Below are positions 54,406-63,500 of a stretch of 64,000 bases of DNA, in pieces. A program made the position numbers and the translations under genes. The stretch's first letter is position 1. Every line of letters starts with the position of its first letter. The notes below the pieces were generated by a model. It did no database searches. It was not told the origin of the DNA and saw nothing but the letters and a program-made list of their open reading frames with translations. The stretch spans positions 1,736,001 through 1,800,000 of the forward strand of contig NZ_CP071444.1 of assembly GCF_017352215.1 (NCBI RefSeq). Reading direction: 5' to 3'. Origin of the DNA: Alkalibacter rhizosphaerae (GTDB lineage: Bacteria; Bacillota; Clostridia; Eubacteriales; Alkalibacteraceae).

Positions 54406-55442
54406 TATCTCAATAGTTCATTTTGCAATTGCAGGTGTTGCTCATAGGTCTCTGAATAATACGTTTTGCTGTCGTTGTAGATATCGGACAGGAAATAGAA
54501 ATAATTGTGGGATTCCGGATTCAAGGCAGCTTTTATGGAGGGTTCTCCCGGGCTGTTTCCCGGTCCGATGGGCAGTCCGTCCACCAAATAGGTATTATAC
54601 GGTGAATTTACCGCCATGTCCTGGGAGTTGTAAATGGGCTTGTGGATCCCCAGGGCCATTTGCAGGGTCGCACAGCTTTGCAGCCGCATGTTGTTTTCCA
54701 AGCGGTTGTAGAAGACGCCGGCAACGATGGGGCGGTCCTCGTCGAAGATCGCTTCGTATTCCACGATGGAAGCCATGGTAAGGATCTCGTGAACGGTCCA
54801 TTCCGAGGAATCGATCTGGTCCTTGTATTTGGTCAACACCTTGTCCATCTCCTGGAGGAGCCGATGGGCTGCCGCTTCAGGAGTGACGTTCTCGTTCTCA
54901 AAGTTATACGTGTTTGGAAAAAGGTAACCGTTCAACGCGAATTTTAGATCTGGATTCAAGACTTCCTCTGTAATGAACCAATAATTGTCGATGGCGCTTT
55001 GTATAAAATCTTCTCCGTCCCAAACGGCCAGGATCTCTTCTTGAGTGTGGCTGGTTTTTTCGGCGAGAATAGCTGCCATGTCGTCCAGGGTCTTTCCTTC
55101 CGGGAAGGTGACGGTGATGGTGTCGGGGAAGATGACATCACCGGAAAAAATGGTGCTGGCAATTGCCCGCATATCCATGCCCGGTTTGATCTGATAATGG
55201 CCGGCCTGGAGATTGGAAAAGTTCTGGATCCGCGCATACACTTTAAATGCCAGGGCATTTCGGATCAGTTCTTCTTCTTCCAGCATTTCCGCCATGCCGT
55301 TGATGGTGGTTCCCGGGGGAACTTCAAAAACCACCGGTTCCTTATGGACGCCAGTGTCACCGATTTGATTGTTGAACCACAGCATGGCAGTTGCGCCAGC
55401 TGCCACTACAAGTACAAGCAAGCCAAGGATGATTTTTTTCAT
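54405..55442 (-). CDS. mltG: Endolytic peptidoglycan transglycosylase MltG
   Basis: Cleaves nascent glycan strands, setting their length. 345 residues: one N-terminal membrane helix (IILGLLVLVVAAGATAML), LysM-like domain, then the YceG catalytic domain with the glutamate in MASIVEYEA and the later LPIGPGNSPGEPSIKAAL motif. ATG 55442 follows GAGAGGTG; the in-frame GTG at 55454 overlaps that site. Monocistronic. Confidence 0.92.
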   Translation of the reverse strand: MKKIILGLLVLVVAAGATAMLWFNNQIGDTGVHKEPVVFEVPPGTTINGMAEMLEEEELIRNALAFKVYARIQNFSNLQAGHYQIKPGMDMRAIASTIFSGDVIFPDTITVTFPEGKTLDDMAAILAEKTSHTQEEILAVWDGEDFIQSAIDNYWFITEEVLNPDLKFALNGYLFPNTYNFENENVTPEAAAHRLLQEMDKVLTKYKDQIDSSEWTVHEILTMASIVEYEAIFDEDRPIVAGVFYNRLENNMRLQSCATLQMALGIHKPIYNSQDMAVNSPYNTYLVDGLPIGPGNSPGEPSIKAALNPESHNYFYFLSDIYNDSKTYYSETYEQHLQLQNELLR

Positions 55443-55569
55443 ATGTGTGGTCACCTCTCATTCTAGGACAAATTATACGATAACAGATTTGTTTTTACAA
55501 TACCTGTAGGACGATCATGGCGAAGCTTTTTGGAATATCTTTTATTCAGCGCAAAAAAATAAATAAATA

Positions 55570-55578
55570 TGGTATAAT
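55570..55578 (+). promoter_or_regulatory. Extended -10 promoter of the MarR gene
   Basis: TG-G-TATAAT, 35 bp before the start codon; no -35. Confidence 0.5.
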
Positions 55579-55612
55579 GTGGTTAAATTGAAATTTAAAC
55601 AAGGAGCCTTTC

Positions 55613-56041
55613 ATGAAAGAAATCGACCGTTACACCGCCTATAAAGCCTTTAGCGAGGCCATACGAAAGCACTATAAGCGTCTCCATGTTCTTTTGGAAG
55701 AGATCCACGTGTACCCGGGGCAACCACCCTTGCTGTTTTTATTGGATCGGGAAGGCGGACTCAGCCAAAAACTGTTGGCGGAAAAAATCAACATAAAGCC
55801 GTCGACACTGACCACCATGCTTAAATGCATGGAAGCAAACGGTTTGGTGGAGAAGGTGCAAGATCAGGAAGACAAACGGGTCCTCCGGGTATTTTTGACC
55901 ACGGCTGGTCAAAAGACGGTTGCTGCTGCCAAAAAGATCATGAATAGACTCAGCGATGAAATGCTGGCGGATTTTGATGGGGAAGAAGTGGAATTGTTTT
56001 ACAATATGATGGAAAAAGTGAAGGGGAACCTTCACATATAA
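55613..56041 (+). CDS. MarR family transcriptional regulator
   Basis: A 142-residue winged-helix repressor. The HTH is LSQKLLAEKINIKPSTLTTMLKCME and the wing contains DKRVLRVFLTTAG, as in MarR proteins. It senses small phenolic or oxidant ligands in relatives. Nearest neighbours are mltG (divergent) and rubrerythrin (convergent); no target is evident. Confidence 0.9.
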   Translation: MKEIDRYTAYKAFSEAIRKHYKRLHVLLEEIHVYPGQPPLLFLLDREGGLSQKLLAEKINIKPSTLTTMLKCMEANGLVEKVQDQEDKRVLRVFLTTAGQKTVAAAKKIMNRLSDEMLADFDGEEVELFYNMMEKVKGNLHI

Positions 56042-56046
56042 AAAAT

Positions 56047-56070
56047 AAAAAAGCGCCTGGGCGCTTTTTT
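56047..56070. terminator. Bidirectional terminator between MarR and rubrerythrin genes
   Basis: AAAAAAGCGC with GCGCTTTTTT around CTGG; serves both convergent genes. Confidence 0.85.
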
Positions 56071-56074
56071 AGGT

Positions 56075-56611
56075 TCAATAGTTAGTGCATCGAAGTTCAA
56101 AGTGAGCTTGTGGGTGGTCGCATACAGGACATTCATCCGGTGCATTGCTTCCCGTGTGGACATGACCGCAGTTTCTGCATACCCAGACTTGTTCCGTAGA
56201 CTTGGCAAAAACCGTATTGGTTTTTACATTTTCCAATAATTTTAAATAACGTTCTTCGTGAAGGGCTTCCACTTTGGCAACACCTTCAAATTTATCGGCC
56301 AACTCATCGAAGCCTTCTGCTCTTGCCGTCTCGGCAAAGCCTTTGTACATGTCGGACCATTCATAGTTTTCCCCTTCAGCAGCTGCCTTCAGGTTGTCTG
56401 CCGTGTTGGAAATGCCGTTCAAGTACTTGAACCATAGTTTTGCATGTTCTTTCTCGTTGAGAGCCGTTTCTTCAAAAACTCCCTTGATCTGCTCATACCC
56501 TTCTTTTTTTGCCGCACTGGCAAAATAATCATACTTGTTTCGAGCCTGGGATTCACCTGCAAATGCAGTCCACAAGTTTTTTTCTGTTTGGGTTCCTTTT
56601 AGATCTTTCAT
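56075..56611 (-). CDS. Rubrerythrin
   Basis: Peroxide reductase of anaerobes. 178 residues: four-helix diiron domain with the Glu ligands in [20 protein letters not shown] and EALHEERY, then a C-terminal rubredoxin-type Fe(SCys)4 site, CRNCGHVH and CPVCDH. ATG 56611 is spaced five bases from AGGAGG; the ATG at 56614 is too close. A glutaredoxin gene lies just upstream on the same strand. Confidence 0.95.
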   Translation of the reverse strand: MKDLKGTQTEKNLWTAFAGESQARNKYDYFASAAKKEGYEQIKGVFEETALNEKEHAKLWFKYLNGISNTADNLKAAAEGENYEWSDMYKGFAETARAEGFDELADKFEGVAKVEALHEERYLKLLENVKTNTVFAKSTEQVWVCRNCGHVHTGSNAPDECPVCDHPQAHFELRCTNY

Positions 56612-56671
56612 CATGACCTCCTGTATTGTATTGTTTTTAATTTTGTGACTATTGCAAATAGAATTATACCA

Positions 56672-56926
56672 CTACAGCACCATTTTTTCCAGTGCATTCT
56701 GGTCTTCCAGTGCTTTGAGTTCATCGTATCCGCCGATGAATTCATCCTCTATGAAGATGAAAGGTACGCTGCGCTGTCCGGTTTTTGCGGCAAGCTTTTC
56801 AAAGGCATCCGGATCCCCGTCGATCCCAATTTCCGTAAAAGCCAGATTCTTGTGTTTTAAAAGAGCTGTTGCCCGTTTGCAATAAGGACAATAACTCCAT
56901 GTGTATAACTTGATTTTTTTCTTCAT
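56672..56926 (-). CDS. Glutaredoxin (CPYC type)
   Basis: An 84-residue thioredoxin-fold protein with active site WSYCPYCKRA and the cis-proline segment RSVPFIFI. It reduces mixed disulfides. ATG 56926 gives the usual length; the upstream ATG 56953 lacks a ribosome site. The rubrerythrin gene follows 60 bp downstream, forming an oxidative-stress pair. With the GCS2 enzyme at 12446 it hints at low-molecular-weight thiol use. Confidence 0.9.
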   Translation of the reverse strand: MKKKIKLYTWSYCPYCKRATALLKHKNLAFTEIGIDGDPDAFEKLAAKTGQRSVPFIFIEDEFIGGYDELKALEDQNALEKMVL

Positions 56927-57064
56927 GGGATCACAACCTTCAAAAGTTTTCATAAGGTGGTATTTACCCCAAATTTATCTCGTAAAACTAAAAAGTAGGA
57001 GGAGAAGATCTTCCTTGAAAAGAAAAGTTCCATGGGATACTATGGTAGGGACGGAGGGATATTT

Positions 57065-57694
57065 ATGAAGGATGATCGACAGGGGCGCATTCCCTATGAA
57101 CATGCGAAGGCCTTGTATCAAAAACAGCAACCGGAAGAGATCCAACAGCGGATCAACATTCCCTTTAACGAAGAAGCCGGCGTTTTCACCTTTCGGCTGT
57201 TGGGGGAGGATCATGGACTTTCCTGGCCTGAGGGTGTATTGACCAACAGCAGGTCGGAGGTGGTGACTTCCTATGTCATCGGCATTTTGGTATTGCGATA
57301 TTTTGCCCTGGGGTCCTTTGCCACACCTACTGGCCGCAAAGTGACCTACAAAGATATTCCCGATGGTTCCATCTATTACCCCAATTTCAAAAAAAGGACC
57401 ATCGACCGCCTGGCCAAAACGTTTGACAGGGATCCAAATTTGTTGGATCAAGACGGAAAAGACCCCGGATTGGGAGATCGATCCCTGGAGGTGGAACTGA
57501 TCGACCATGTTCCCGTCACGTATGTCTGCTGGGAAGGAGACGATGAGTTTGCCGCTTCTGCGAATATATTGTTCGATGAAAGCATCAAACATTATTTCAA
57601 TGCGGAGGATCTTGCGGTCCTGCCGGACTTGGGGATCGTCTGGTTGGAGGAGAAGGGAAACCTCCCCTTGGATCTGGGCATGTACGGCGGCTGA
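57065..57694 (+). CDS. DUF3786-type protein
   Basis: A 209-residue soluble protein of unknown function. Residues such as TFRLLGEDHGLSWPEG and TSYVIGILVLRYF near the middle match the DUF3786 pattern found in anaerobes; a metabolic or cofactor-related role is possible but unproven. ATG 57065 follows GGAGGGA. It ends just before a strong promoter, so it may be monocistronic. Confidence 0.7.
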   Translation: MKDDRQGRIPYEHAKALYQKQQPEEIQQRINIPFNEEAGVFTFRLLGEDHGLSWPEGVLTNSRSEVVTSYVIGILVLRYFALGSFATPTGRKVTYKDIPDGSIYYPNFKKRTIDRLAKTFDRDPNLLDQDGKDPGLGDRSLEVELIDHVPVTYVCWEGDDEFAASANILFDESIKHYFNAEDLAVLPDLGIVWLEEKGNLPLDLGMYGG

Positions 57695-57703
57695 ATCTGC
57701 GGA

Positions 57704-57732
57704 TTGACAAAAATCCTGCTCCGTGATATATT
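57704..57732 (+). promoter_or_regulatory. Consensus promoter with dyad around the -10
   Basis: TTGACA (57704-57709), 17-bp spacer, TATATT (57727-57732) with extended TG at 57724-57725. A perfect dyad, TCCGTGA (57720-57726) and TCACGGA (57737-57743), brackets the -10, marking a likely repressor or activator site. Confidence 0.75.
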
Positions 57733-57738
57733 TTTTTC

Positions 57739-57828
57739 ACGGAATCAACGAAGGGTTTCGTAGGGGAAAAGAAAAGGGAGACGGACTCACAAAGGGGCAA
57801 TATTGTGCAACTTGGTGGGTCTTTGTTA
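57739..57828 (+). ncRNA. Candidate small RNA or structured leader, unidentified
   Basis: Predicted transcript of the promoter above. It contains a small hairpin (ACGAA/TTCGT, 57748-57761), a purine-rich stretch (AGGGGAAAAGAAAAGGGAG) and a 3' stem GACTCAC/GTGGGTC (57784-57790 with 57815-57821) followed by TTTGTT, which could terminate. A second promoter for the next gene lies just beyond. I compared it with riboswitch classes I know and found no match. No convincing coding frame. Confidence 0.4.
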
Positions 57829-57838
57829 TATCCAAATG

Positions 57839-57847
57839 TGGTATAAT
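57839..57847 (+). promoter_or_regulatory. Extended -10 promoter of DUF3842
   Basis: TG-G-TATAAT, 27 bp before the start codon. Confidence 0.5.
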
Positions 57848-57874
57848 GGAAAAAAATAAAGTTGGCGGTGTGAT

Positions 57875-58279
57875 ATGAAGATAGCGGTAATTGACGGCCA
57901 GGGTGGTGGAATCGGCCGTGTTGTCATCGAAAAACTACGGGCGGAATTTGAGCAGAAGGTCCACATCATAGGCTTGGGAACCAACGCATTGGCGACGGCA
58001 GCCATGCTCAAGGCGGGAGCCAATGAAGGCGGTACCGGGGAAAATGCCATCATGGTCAATGCAGCAAAAGCGGATGTGATCGTTGGGAGCATAGCCATTC
58101 TTGTACCGGATGCCTTGACAGGCGAATTGACGACCAACATGGCCTCCGCCATCGCAAGAAGCGATGCCAAAAAAGTATTCGTGCCTATGAACAAGTGCGA
58201 CATTTATATTGCAGGCGTGGCCAATGAGCCGTTGCCACACTATATTGATTATTGCATCAAGATCATAAAAGATTTTTAG
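57875..58279 (+). CDS. DUF3842 family protein
   Basis: A 134-residue Rossmann-like protein. The N-terminus MKIAVIDGQGGGIGRVVIEKL resembles a nucleotide-binding loop; NKCDIYIAGV lies near the C-terminus. The family is restricted to anaerobes, and function is unknown. It is followed within 11 bp by a CooT-like nickel-binding protein, a common pairing, which suggests a link to nickel enzymes. Confidence 0.85.
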   Translation: MKIAVIDGQGGGIGRVVIEKLRAEFEQKVHIIGLGTNALATAAMLKAGANEGGTGENAIMVNAAKADVIVGSIAILVPDALTGELTTNMASAIARSDAKKVFVPMNKCDIYIAGVANEPLPHYIDYCIKIIKDF

Positions 58280-58290
58280 GAGGGATGAAC

Positions 58291-58479
58291 ATGTGTGAAT
58301 CAAACGTTTACCTGGTTGACCAACAAGGGGAGAAGACCCTGGTCATGGAATCTGTGGACAAAGTCATTCCGAAGGAAGGCGATGTGTACCTGGAAAATAT
58401 TTTTGGAGAGCGATTGACAGTAAAAGGGCATATCAAGGAAATGGCTTTAGTGGATCACAGCATTCTGATAGCGGAATAA
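58291..58479 (+). CDS. CooT family nickel-binding protein
   Basis: A 62-residue beta-rich protein starting MCESNVYLV; Cys2 is the conserved nickel ligand of CooT, a helper for nickel insertion into CO dehydrogenase. ATG 58291 follows AGGAGGG. No CODH genes are in this window, so the client is unknown. Confidence 0.85.
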   Translation: MCESNVYLVDQQGEKTLVMESVDKVIPKEGDVYLENIFGERLTVKGHIKEMALVDHSILIAE

Positions 58480-58488
58480 CCAAAAAAT

Positions 58489-58521
58489 AACCCGGGACGA
58501 CGTGCTGTTCTCGGGTTTTTT
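58489..58521 (+). terminator. Intrinsic terminator after the CooT gene
   Basis: Nine-bp stem (58489-58497 with 58509-58517, one G-T pair), 11-base loop, T-run at 58516-58521. Confidence 0.8.
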
Positions 58522-58542
58522 CTTTTCAAATATGTGGTCTGA

Positions 58543-58551
58543 TGGTATAAT
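58543..58551 (+). promoter_or_regulatory. Extended -10 promoter of metA
   Basis: TG-G-TATAAT, 75 bp before metA. No SAM or T-box leader lies between. Confidence 0.5.
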
Positions 58552-58626
58552 ATTTACTAATCCTTAGTTAAATGATATGAATAGCAAGTATTTATAGATG
58601 GGCAACAGAAATAAGGAGTGAAGGAA

Positions 58627-59544
58627 ATGCCAATCAAGATACCCGATAATTTGCCGGCCATCGATGTGCTGGCCCAGGAAAACATCTTCGTCATGGGGGA
58701 AGAAAGAGCGGCCCATCAGGACATTCGACCACTGAAAATCGTCATTTTGAACCTGATGCCGACAAAAATCATAACGGAGACCCAGTTGATGCGCCTGCTT
58801 GGGAACACCCCCCTTCAAGTGGAGGTGGACCTTTTGAAAACACGTTCCTACGTTTCGAAAAACACGTCGGTGGACCATCTGGAAAACTTCTACAAAACCT
58901 TTGATGAAATCAAAGACCGAAAATACGATGGAATGATCATTACCGGAGCTCCGGTGGAAAAACTGGAGTACCAGGAGGTGGAATACTGGGACGAGTTGAA
59001 AGAGATCATGGATTGGAGCAAGCACCATGTCTTTTCCACCCTGCATATTTGTTGGGGAGCCCAAGCCGGGTTGTACCATCATTATGGGATCGACAAATTC
59101 GACCTGGACCACAAGATGTTCGGCATCTTTCCCCACTATGTCACCAATACGACCACCATGTTGTTGCGGGGATTTGACGATGAATTTTACGCTCCTCACT
59201 CCAGACATACGGAAGTGCGAAGGGAAGACATCGAAAAGGTATCGGAATTGGAAATATTGGCAGAGTCCGGGGAAGCTGGGGTCTACCTGATCCGAAGCAG
59301 GGACAACAAGCAGGTCTTCGTCACCGGTCATGCAGAATACGACTGGGACACCTTGAAAAATGAGTATGACCGGGACGAGGCCCTTGGGCTGGATGTGGAG
59401 GTTCCCGTAAATTACTATCCCGGCGACGATCCGACAAAAATGCCGGTGGTTCGTTGGAGAGGTCATGCCAACCTGTTGTTTTGCAACTGGCTCAACTATT
59501 ACGTATATCAGGAAACACCTTTCGACTTGAATGAAATCAAATAA
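58627..59544 (+). CDS. metAA: Homoserine O-acetyltransferase (MetA family)
   Basis: First committed step of methionine synthesis. The 305-residue enzyme has the nucleophile Cys142 in [10 protein letters not shown] and catalytic His in FVTGHAEYD. Residue 111, which sets acyl specificity in MetA, is Glu (GAPVEKLEY), the form known to use acetyl-CoA; succinyl enzymes have Gly. This agrees with the downstream O-acetylhomoserine sulfhydrylase, 17 bp away. ATG 58627 follows GAAGGA; the GTG at 58618 is upstream of that site. Confidence 0.94.
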   Translation: MPIKIPDNLPAIDVLAQENIFVMGEERAAHQDIRPLKIVILNLMPTKIITETQLMRLLGNTPLQVEVDLLKTRSYVSKNTSVDHLENFYKTFDEIKDRKYDGMIITGAPVEKLEYQEVEYWDELKEIMDWSKHHVFSTLHICWGAQAGLYHHYGIDKFDLDHKMFGIFPHYVTNTTTMLLRGFDDEFYAPHSRHTEVRREDIEKVSELEILAESGEAGVYLIRSRDNKQVFVTGHAEYDWDTLKNEYDRDEALGLDVEVPVNYYPGDDPTKMPVVRWRGHANLLFCNWLNYYVYQETPFDLNEIK

Positions 59545-59561
59545 GAACAGGAGTGAAGATC

Positions 59562-60845
59562 ATGAAGGACGCTACCTATCGCTTTGAAACGCTGCAGGTC
59601 CATGGAGGCCAGGAAGTGGATCCCACCACGGGTTCCAGGGCCGTTCCCATCTACCAGACCACATCCTATGTTTTTGAAAATACGGATGCGGCAGCGGATG
59701 TATTTGCCTTGAACAAGGGAGGAAACATTTACACCCGCATCATGAACCCGACAACCGATGTTTTTGAAAAGCGGATGGCCATGCTGGAAGGCGGTGTGGC
59801 GGCATTGGCCGTGGCTTCCGGCTCGTCGGCCATTACCTATGCAGTGTTGAACATCGCAAGATCCGGCGACAACATCGTAGCGGCCAGCACCCTGTACGGT
59901 GGAACCTATACCTTGTTTGCCAATACCTTGCCCAAGTGGGGCGTTCAAGTCAAATTTGTCGATCCCGATGATCCGACTGCATTTGAAAATGCCATTGACG
60001 AGAAAACCAAAGCCGTGTATGTAGAATCCATCGGAAATCCAGGAATCAACCTGGTGGATATGGAAGCTCTTGCCGATGTGGCCCACGGCAAGGGGATCCC
60101 TCTGATCGTAGACAATACCTTTGGCACTCCCTACCTCTTCCGGCCCATAGACCATGGTGCGGACATCGTGGTCCATTCCGCCACGAAATTCATTGGCGGA
60201 CACGGGACCTCCATTGGTGGAGTGATCGTGGATTCGGGAAAATTCGACTGGGCCCAAAACAACAAGTTTGAGGAATTGACCCAACCGGATCCTACCTACA
60301 ACGGCGTTCGGTATACGGAAACTTTTGGCCCGGCGGCCTATATTGTAAAATGCCGGGTCCAGCTGCTTCGGGATACGGGAGCGGCCATCAGTCCATTTAA
60401 TGCCTTTTTGTTGCTTCAGGGATTGGAGACCCTGTCCCTGCGGGTGGAGCGTCACGTGGAAAACACCAGAAAGATCGTGGCATTTTTGAAGGATCACCCC
60501 AAGGTTTCCTGGGTCAACTACCCGGAATTGGAAGAAAACAAATACCATGAACTCTGCACCAGATATTTTTCGAAAGGCGTGGGTTCCATCTTCACCTTCG
60601 GCGTAAAGGGCGGGGTCCGGGAAGGGAAGCGTTTTATTGATTCTTTGAAGATCTTCTCCTTGCTGGCCAATGTGGCGGATGCCAAGTCCCTAGTCATCCA
60701 TCCCGCCAGCACCACTCATGCCCAGCTGACACCGGAGGAGCAGGAGCGGGCCGGTGTGAAAGCGGACATGATCCGCATCTCCATTGGCATTGAAAACGTA
60801 GACGACTTGATCGACGATTTGGATCAAGCCTTGAATAGCATGTGA
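59562..60845 (+). CDS. metY: O-acetylhomoserine aminocarboxypropyltransferase/sulfhydrylase
   Basis: PLP enzyme making homocysteine from O-acetylhomoserine and sulfide. The 427-residue length and motifs match the MetY branch: [35 protein letters not shown], and the PLP lysine in [15 protein letters not shown] 59562 follows CAGGAG. It forms the direct sulfhydrylation route with metA and could use sulfide produced by the sulfur operon at the left edge. Confidence 0.95.
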   Translation: MKDATYRFETLQVHGGQEVDPTTGSRAVPIYQTTSYVFENTDAAADVFALNKGGNIYTRIMNPTTDVFEKRMAMLEGGVAALAVASGSSAITYAVLNIARSGDNIVAASTLYGGTYTLFANTLPKWGVQVKFVDPDDPTAFENAIDEKTKAVYVESIGNPGINLVDMEALADVAHGKGIPLIVDNTFGTPYLFRPIDHGADIVVHSATKFIGGHGTSIGGVIVDSGKFDWAQNNKFEELTQPDPTYNGVRYTETFGPAAYIVKCRVQLLRDTGAAISPFNAFLLLQGLETLSLRVERHVENTRKIVAFLKDHPKVSWVNYPELEENKYHELCTRYFSKGVGSIFTFGVKGGVREGKRFIDSLKIFSLLANVADAKSLVIHPASTTHAQLTPEEQERAGVKADMIRISIGIENVDDLIDDLDQALNSM

Positions 60846-60853
60846 TTTTTTTG

Positions 60854-60879
60854 AGCAGCCCAAAGACCGGGCTGCTTTC
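60854..60879 (+). terminator. Intrinsic terminator after metY
   Basis: Eight-bp stem (60854-60861 with 60869-60876), seven-base loop, short T-run. Confidence 0.7.
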
Positions 60880-60915
60880 CGTTTATCTTTTTTTGGATCG
60901 TAAGGGGGATCGAAC

Positions 60916-63462
60916 ATGGCAAAAGCATACAACAAGGTCAGTACGGGAATCACCGGTTTTGATGAAGCCATCGACATGCTTCGCTTGGGGGACAACGTGG
61001 TCTGGCAGGTGGACAATGTGTTGGATTACAAGGGTTACGTGGCTCCCTTTGTCAAGCGGGCCCGAAAGGAGAAACGGCGGATCGTCTACATGCATTTCGG
61101 ACAGCACGAACCCTTGGTGGACGATCCGGAGATCGTCTGGTATGACCTGGATCCTGATCAGGGTTTTGAAGCTTTCAGCACCAGGGTCTACGACATCATC
61201 ACGGAAGAGGGGAAAGAAGTTTTTTACGTCTTTGACTGTTTGAGCGAGTTGCTGGAATATTGGCACTCCGATTTGATGATCGGAAATTTTTTCCGGATCA
61301 CTTGCCCTTATTTATATGAACTGGATACGGTGACTTATTTTGCCCTTTTAAGAAACCGCCATACCTATGCCACCATTGCCCGGATCCGGGAAACGACACA
61401 GGTCCTTTTCGATCTGTACCACATCAAAAACAATTACTACGTCCATCCTTTGAAGGTTTGGGAGCGGTATTCCTCCACCATGTTCATTCCCCATAAATCC
61501 ACCATGAAGGAATTCACTCCCGTGACGGCCAGTGCGGATCTGGCGGAAATCTTTTCCTTTACCAGTATTCAGGCAGAGAGAAAGGACTATTGGAACCGTC
61601 TCTTTGATGAAGCAAGGGAGCATTTGTACTTAAATGAAGAACAGCAGGAGAAGATGAAGGACCGGATCATTCTTTTGATGATCGGACGCAGCAAGCGGAT
61701 CAACGACATGGTGAAAAAATATTTTTCCCTTGCCGAGTTGATCAATATTCAAAACAGGCAGATCGGCACCGGGTTTATCGGCGGAAAATCCATCGGGATG
61801 CTGTTGGCCAGAAAAATTCTGGAAAGCCAGACAGAAGATCCTTTTGAGGAGATCCTGGAACAACACGATTCCTTTTATCTTGGATCGGACATCTTCTATA
61901 CCTATATTGTTCAAAACGGCTGGTGGAAACTTCGGACCCGGCAAAAGAAAATGGCGGGGTATTTTCCGTTGGCCAAGGAATTGAAAGAAAAAATGCTGGG
62001 TGGTGCTTTCCCTGAAGTGATCCGGGAACAGTTTCAGCAGATGTTGGAATACTTTGGCCAGTCCCCCATCATCGTCCGGAGCAGCTCCTTGCTGGAAGAC
62101 GATTTTGGCAATGCCTTTGCAGGAAAATATGAAAGCGTCTTTTGCGTCAACCAAGGTACACCCGAAGAGCGATACACCGCCTTCGAAACGGCGGTCAAAC
62201 GGATCTATGCCAGCACCATGAACGAAGAAGCGCTGTCCTATCGGCTGAATCGGGGATTGTCCGATAAAGACGAGCAAATGGCCATTCTGGTCCAGCGGGT
62301 CTCTGGAGATTACCACGACGATTTTTTCTTTCCCCATCTGGCTGGAGTGGGCAACTCATCGAACCTGTATGTATGGGACCAAGGAATCGATCGGAATGCC
62401 GGAATGCTGCGGCTGGTGTTTGGACTTGGGACTCGGGCCGTGGACCGGATCCAGGGAGACTACCCCAGGATCGTGTCCTTGGACCGGCCGGAACAGTCCC
62501 CCCTGGTGGACTACCAGGATGAGGCCAAGTTTTCCCAGCGCAATGTGGATCTGCTGGACGTAAAAGCCAACCAGTGGACCGACAGGTCTCTGGAAAAGGT
62601 GCTGTCTCTGGATTTGGGAACGGATCCCTCCATGTTTGCAAAACCGGATCACAAAACCAACCAACGCATGAAAGAATTGGGTTTCAAGGATCGGCGGCAG
62701 TACATCTTGGGATTCGACAGATTGTTGAAGGAAAGTGCATTTCCCGCTTGGATGCGAAAAATGCTGCAGACATTGGAAAGGGTTTATGAATATCCGGTGG
62801 ACATTGAATTTACCGCCAATTTCGATAAGGAAGGGGATTTTCGCGTCAACCTGGTCCAGTGCCGCCCCTTGCAGACCAAGGGACCTGGAGAACCGGTGGC
62901 CATGCCGAAAACGATCGATGAAACGAACTGCCTCTTTCACTTCACAGGGAATTTTATGGGCGGCAATGTGCGATTGCCCTTGGACTATATTATTTATGTG
63001 GATCCCAAAGCCTACATGGAATCGAGCTTGGAAGACAAGTATGCCACGGCGAGGACGATCGGAGCCTTAAACAGCAAACTCAAAGACGACACGGTGATGA
63101 TCATGGGACCGGGTCGGTGGGGGACCACCACTCCTACTCTGGGAGTTCCGGTCAACTTTTCAGAGATCGGCAATGTGGAGGCCATTTGCGAGATGTCTTA
63201 CAACATCGGCGGGTTCATGCCGGAACTTTCCTATGGCAGTCATTTCTTTCAGGACATGGTGGAATCGAACATCTTTTATGCGGCCATCTTTGACGGGTAT
63301 CCCAATGTAGTTTTCCATCCCCAACGACTGTTGGAGCGGGAGAACCTGCTGGTGACCTTGGAACCATCGGCCATACGGTTGTCGGAAATGGTCCGTGTGG
63401 TCCATGCAGATGGCTTGGAGATCTATTCAGACATCATCAGTCAGCGTGTTTTATGCCAATAA
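60916..63462 (+). CDS. PEP/pyruvate-binding (PPDK_N) domain protein with RecA/KaiC-like N-terminus
   Basis: An 848-residue protein. Residues 1-200 resemble a RecA/KaiC-like ATPase (STGITGFDEAIDMLRLGDNVVWQ) but lack a Walker A lysine motif. From about 285 comes the PPDK N-terminal ATP-grasp region: TGFIGGKSIGMLLA and, near 383, SPIIVRSSSLLEDDFGNAFAG. The swivelling His domain and PEP barrel of PEP synthase are absent, so it should not act as one. The C-terminal 200 residues are unassigned. Function is unknown; single gene with its own ribosome site. Confidence 0.75.
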   Translation: MAKAYNKVSTGITGFDEAIDMLRLGDNVVWQVDNVLDYKGYVAPFVKRARKEKRRIVYMHFGQHEPLVDDPEIVWYDLDPDQGFEAFSTRVYDIITEEGKEVFYVFDCLSELLEYWHSDLMIGNFFRITCPYLYELDTVTYFALLRNRHTYATIARIRETTQVLFDLYHIKNNYYVHPLKVWERYSSTMFIPHKSTMKEFTPVTASADLAEIFSFTSIQAERKDYWNRLFDEAREHLYLNEEQQEKMKDRIILLMIGRSKRINDMVKKYFSLAELINIQNRQIGTGFIGGKSIGMLLARKILESQTEDPFEEILEQHDSFYLGSDIFYTYIVQNGWWKLRTRQKKMAGYFPLAKELKEKMLGGAFPEVIREQFQQMLEYFGQSPIIVRSSSLLEDDFGNAFAGKYESVFCVNQGTPEERYTAFETAVKRIYASTMNEEALSYRLNRGLSDKDEQMAILVQRVSGDYHDDFFFPHLAGVGNSSNLYVWDQGIDRNAGMLRLVFGLGTRAVDRIQGDYPRIVSLDRPEQSPLVDYQDEAKFSQRNVDLLDVKANQWTDRSLEKVLSLDLGTDPSMFAKPDHKTNQRMKELGFKDRRQYILGFDRLLKESAFPAWMRKMLQTLERVYEYPVDIEFTANFDKEGDFRVNLVQCRPLQTKGPGEPVAMPKTIDETNCLFHFTGNFMGGNVRLPLDYIIYVDPKAYMESSLEDKYATARTIGALNSKLKDDTVMIMGPGRWGTTTPTLGVPVNFSEIGNVEAICEMSYNIGGFMPELSYGSHFFQDMVESNIFYAAIFDGYPNVVFHPQRLLERENLLVTLEPSAIRLSEMVRVVHADGLEIYSDIISQRVLCQ

Positions 63463-63488
63463 AAAAGGTCCTGCCTCGGCAGGACCTT
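63461..63488 (-). terminator. Intrinsic terminator of gdhA
   Basis: Ten-bp perfect stem (63465-63474 with 63479-63488), four-base loop; six T follow on the minus strand. Confidence 0.85.
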
Positions 63489-63500
63489 CACACATTTCTT

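Noticed and set aside
57780-57821. Glycine-riboswitch-like string (GGGGCAA)
   Set aside because: The rest of the glycine aptamer consensus is missing; the match is a few bases only.
57804-57860. Short leader-peptide frame starting TTG
   Set aside because: It runs through the DUF3842 promoter and has no conserved features; likely chance.
58480-58626. SAM (S-box) riboswitch or T-box upstream of metA
   Set aside because: Neither the S-box core nor the T-box GGGTGG element is present; only a terminator and an extended -10 promoter are seen.
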